Source: an uncultured bacterium
GTDB lineage: Bacteria > Cyanobacteriota > Vampirovibrionia > Gastranaerophilales > Gastranaerophilaceae
DNA: 7,035 nucleotides
Direction of reading: 5' to 3'
Assembly: GCA_948888345.1 (NCBI GenBank)
Contig: CAQTPN010000073.1
Coordinates: 1 to 7,035, forward strand
Shown: positions 5,059 through 7,035 of the stretch, piece by piece
Layout: each line of letters opens with the position of its first letter
How positions within the stretch are numbered: the stretch's first letter is position 1
Program-made: the position numbers and the translations under genes
The notes under the pieces: model-generated
What the model was told of the DNA's origin: nothing
The model's input: only the letters and a program-made list of their open reading frames with translations
Databases searched by the model: none

Positions 5059-5919
5059 ATGTATAAAAAGAGCAGCTCAATCTTGACAATAGCTTTTAGG
5101 TCTTTTACGGGGTTTTTTGAAAATTTTTCCGTGTTTTTTAAATATATTTTGCCGCCTGTTTTGTTGCAGATACTGGCAAGCGTTATTCTCGGGATTGGTA
5201 TTTTTATTATCGGCATGCAGGCAGTAAGCGGAGGCATTGGTGCTGGAACAGTATTTGGAGGCTTATTTGCCGTTGTCGGAACAGTGCTTTTGTGTAAGGC
5301 AATTTGGAGCCTTTTAATCAGAATGGGCGGACTTGTTTTAATTTCAAAACAGATTGTGGAAAATGAGCCTTTAAGGGAGCTGAAATATTATACTGAGACT
5401 TTTAAAAACAGAAGAGGATATGTAATGTATCTTCTTATAACAGGATTTTTAATTCCCTTAATACCGTTTGTATTTACATTTCCAAAAATAATGAATATAA
5501 TTACCGCGATTTCTTCAGGCGCAGGATACGGAACTCAGCTATTATATGATATCGGTTTTGTATCTTTAATATTGACGGGCTTTTTTGCAATATTGGGACC
5601 GTTTTTAATTGTTACGCTGCAGTCTTTTGTGCTAAATCCGAAATTAACCCCGTGGGAATCTATTGTTAAAGGGATGAGGCTTTCCGGAAGCAAATACTTG
5701 CAAAGCTGGGGATTAATGCTGATATACGGGGTCATTATGCTTGTTATATCATTATTATTGGGTATATTTGCAAAAATAATCAGTATCGGTACGGGGATTT
5801 CTTATGATACTGTAAAAATAGCGGCTCAGCTTATATCTCAATTCTTACAAGGATACACAATACTGTGCTTTACATGGTGGTATTTAAGGCTTGAAAAAGA
5901 GGACAACAGAAGGATATAG
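5059..5919 (+). CDS. Six-helix integral membrane protein, function unknown
   Basis: The protein has 286 residues, with hydrophobic segments at about 25-53, 63-97, 121-145, 163-191, 216-241 and 252-276 and a short charged C-terminus (RLEKEDNRRI). A glycine-rich stretch lies at 57-75 (SGGIGAGTVFGG). The N-terminal part before the first helix (SILTIAFRSFTGFFENFSVF) is amphipathic. The segment PWESIVKGMRLSGSKYLQSW (199-217) between helices four and five resembles the W-x-alpha-x-R-S-x-K pattern of poorly characterised six-helix proteins related to the membrane domain of glycerophosphodiester phosphodiesterases. I cannot confirm that membership. No transporter or catalytic motif is seen. Ribosome site GGAG is well placed. 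It converges with the PHP gene across 47 bases that hold no clear terminator. Confidence 0.8.
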   Translation: MYKKSSSILTIAFRSFTGFFENFSVFFKYILPPVLLQILASVILGIGIFIIGMQAVSGGIGAGTVFGGLFAVVGTVLLCKAIWSLLIRMGGLVLISKQIVENEPLRELKYYTETFKNRRGYVMYLLITGFLIPLIPFVFTFPKIMNIITAISSGAGYGTQLLYDIGFVSLILTGFFAILGPFLIVTLQSFVLNPKLTPWESIVKGMRLSGSKYLQSWGLMLIYGVIMLVISLLLGIFAKIISIGTGISYDTVKIAAQLISQFLQGYTILCFTWWYLRLEKEDNRRI

Positions 5920-5966
5920 CCGTCATTGCAAAGGAATAAAACAACTGCGGCAATTCATAACAATAG

Positions 5967-6602
5967 TTATTTTAAAGAACCATGTTCATCCGTACCGCCG
6001 GTTTTGATAAGTTTATATCTTTCAGCTAAAATATAAGGTTTTTTTCTTGAATGAAATTTAATTATGCCCCTGTGCCTTGCATAGGGGTAATATACTTCAA
6101 TTCCGTCCAGGCCGAAGGATTTTAATTTTTTTACAAGATAATTTAAACTTAAAACAGAACAGCAGCAAGGATGTGCCAATACTGCAATCCCTCCTGCTTT
6201 ATGGATTTTATCAATTGCATCTTTCGGGTGTCTTGAATGAAACAATCTTACAATATCATATTGCGTTTCAGATTTTTTCTTTGTGCAGATTGTGTTAATT
6301 TCAGGGTTTTCTATATCTATTCCATATCCTAAAATATGAATCAGGCTTGTTTGATAAAAGCAATCAAATTCAACCGCAGGAATTAAAACAGGATGATTTT
6401 TATATTTTGAATTTTTATACCCGTCAAGAGTATTGTGGTCTGAGATTGAAAAATGTTCTAAACCAAGCTCCAGTGCCTCTTCAATTAAATCATCAAATTC
6501 CCTTTTACCATCTGATGCAGCAGAATGAGTATGAAGGTTTGCCTTTTTAAAATAATCCTCTTTTTTGATATTTGAAATTCTGTCTGAAATATGTTTTTGC
6601 AT
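5967..6602 (-). CDS. PHP-domain metal-dependent phosphoesterase, compact form
   Basis: The protein has 211 residues with the four PHP motifs in order: NLHTHSAASDG (22-32; His24, His26, Asp31), SISDHNTLDGY (53-62; Asp55, His56), Glu78 in PAVEFD with His89 in IHILGYGID, GGIAVLAHP (137-145; His144), and TGGTDEHG (201-208; Asp205, His207). These residues bind two or three metals in the family, which includes the YciV/TrpH (RNase AM) nucleotidases and histidinol phosphatases. Two features differ from YciV-type enzymes of about 290 residues. The arm between HILGYGID and GGIAVLAHP is only about 40 residues and lacks the usual GRPHIA-type segment, and the chain ends three residues after the last motif. 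The substrate is therefore uncertain; an oligonucleotide or small phosphate ester is likely. The gene begins six bases after the upstream gene's stop, with no strong ribosome site, suggesting translational coupling. Confidence 0.85.
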   Translation of the reverse strand: MQKHISDRISNIKKEDYFKKANLHTHSAASDGKREFDDLIEEALELGLEHFSISDHNTLDGYKNSKYKNHPVLIPAVEFDCFYQTSLIHILGYGIDIENPEINTICTKKKSETQYDIVRLFHSRHPKDAIDKIHKAGGIAVLAHPCCCSVLSLNYLVKKLKSFGLDGIEVYYPYARHRGIIKFHSRKKPYILAERYKLIKTGGTDEHGSLK

Positions 6603-6608
6603 AGAATT

Positions 6609-6959
6609 TTAATTCTTTTCAAAATCATCTACAAGATGAGTCAATTCTTTTTTGGACTTCTTTTTCTTTTTGTCTGTTTTATCATCTTCTTTTTCTTCTC
6701 TATCCAGAATATTAAATTTTTTAATTCTTGAAGCGTTTAAAAGCGCAAGAGAATCCAAGGCACTTCTTAGTTGTGCCGAGCGATCAATAAAAACATTCTC
6801 TCTTTTTTCTTCTTCAGGTTCTCTTTGACCCTGCGCGAAGTACTCTCCGCCCTGCCCCATTTTATCATCCTGAGTTTTATTTGCCATACCTGATGCATCT
6901 CCGGATTTAAAATTGAAGCCGTTCAGTCCGAGAAAACCTGTCGAACGGTTATCGACCAT
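6609..6959 (-). CDS. Low-complexity charged protein of unknown function (116 residues)
   Basis: No family is recognised. The N-terminal third is glycine-, asparagine- and serine-rich and probably disordered (STGFLGLNGFNFKSGDASG, then MGQGGEYFAQGQ). A charged segment, REPEEEKREN, follows. Residues 60-83 (RSAQLRSALDSLALLNASRIKK) look like one amphipathic helix. The tail is strongly charged, with a lysine run DKKKKKSKKE at about 95-104 and LVDDFEKN at the end. There is no signal peptide or membrane segment. Ribosome sites AGGGA (6967-6963) and GAAGG (6973-6969) precede the ATG at 6959. It is the first visible gene of a two-gene unit with the PHP gene six bases downstream. The contig ends 64 bases upstream, and the upstream neighbour is lost. 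It could be a nucleic-acid-associated or assembly factor, but this rests only on composition. Confidence 0.7.
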   Translation of the reverse strand: MVDNRSTGFLGLNGFNFKSGDASGMANKTQDDKMGQGGEYFAQGQREPEEEKRENVFIDRSAQLRSALDSLALLNASRIKKFNILDREEKEDDKTDKKKKKSKKELTHLVDDFEKN

Positions 6960-7023
6960 ATTTCCCTACCTTCTTACCTTTTTTGCTTAAAACCCTAATT
7001 TTCCTCGTTTTTGTTTATTGTAT

Positions 7024-7035
7024 AGATCGGAAGAG
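7024..7035. other. Illumina adapter remnant at contig end (not genomic)
   Basis: AGATCGGAAGAG is the first 12 bases of the universal Illumina TruSeq adapter. It stands exactly at the right edge of the window, as expected for untrimmed read ends built into a contig. Genomic sequence should be taken to end at about 7023. Confidence 0.9.

Noticed and set aside
5920..5966. Terminator between the convergent membrane-protein and PHP genes
   Set aside because: Only a 5-base ATTGC/GCAAT pairing with a long loop and no T-run can be drawn.

Overview
The window is an AT-rich bacterial contig with full or partial protein genes in all parts except one large intergenic region at about 2621-3188. The best guess at the source is a gut-type relative of Cyanobacteria (Melainabacteria / Vampirovibrionia, Gastranaerophilales-like). 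Three things point that way: an MlaE/TGD1-type lipid-transport permease, which implies a diderm envelope; an OmpR/PhoB-type direct repeat that matches the cyanobacterial RpaB (HLR1) consensus; and the low-GC codon use. This placement is an inference, and no single marker proves it. The last 12 bases (7024-7035) match the start of the Illumina TruSeq adapter, so the right edge is an assembly end and not genome sequence.

Layout, left to right. Positions 1-239 (minus) hold the N-terminus of a membrane-anchored family 2 glycosyltransferase cut by the contig edge. It is divergent from an MlaE-family ABC permease (320-1060, plus). The permease converges with a divergent subtilisin-like serine peptidase (1057-2286, minus), and the two stop codons overlap. 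Next come a 52-residue basic small protein (2462-2620, plus), a terminator directly after its stop, and a cluster of hairpin repeats (2616-2811). An AT-rich stretch with candidate regulatory sites then leads into an acidic coiled-coil protein of unknown function (3189-3671, plus). A REC + HD-GYP cyclic-di-GMP phosphodiesterase (3872-4987, plus) and a six-helix membrane protein (5059-5919, plus) follow. The right part is a minus-strand pair: a low-complexity, lysine-rich 116-residue protein (6609-6959) and, six bases downstream, a compact PHP-domain phosphoesterase (5967-6602).

Functionally this looks like an ordinary chromosomal neighbourhood of cell-envelope genes (glycosyltransferase, lipid permease, membrane protein) and signalling genes (HD-GYP), not a defence island or mobile element. 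The most interesting signals are non-coding. One is a perfect HLR1-type tandem repeat upstream of the unknown coiled-coil gene, with a near-copy in the glycosyltransferase/mlaE divergent promoter region. The other is the modular stem-loop array at 2616-2811, whose units look like intrinsic terminators when read on the minus strand.
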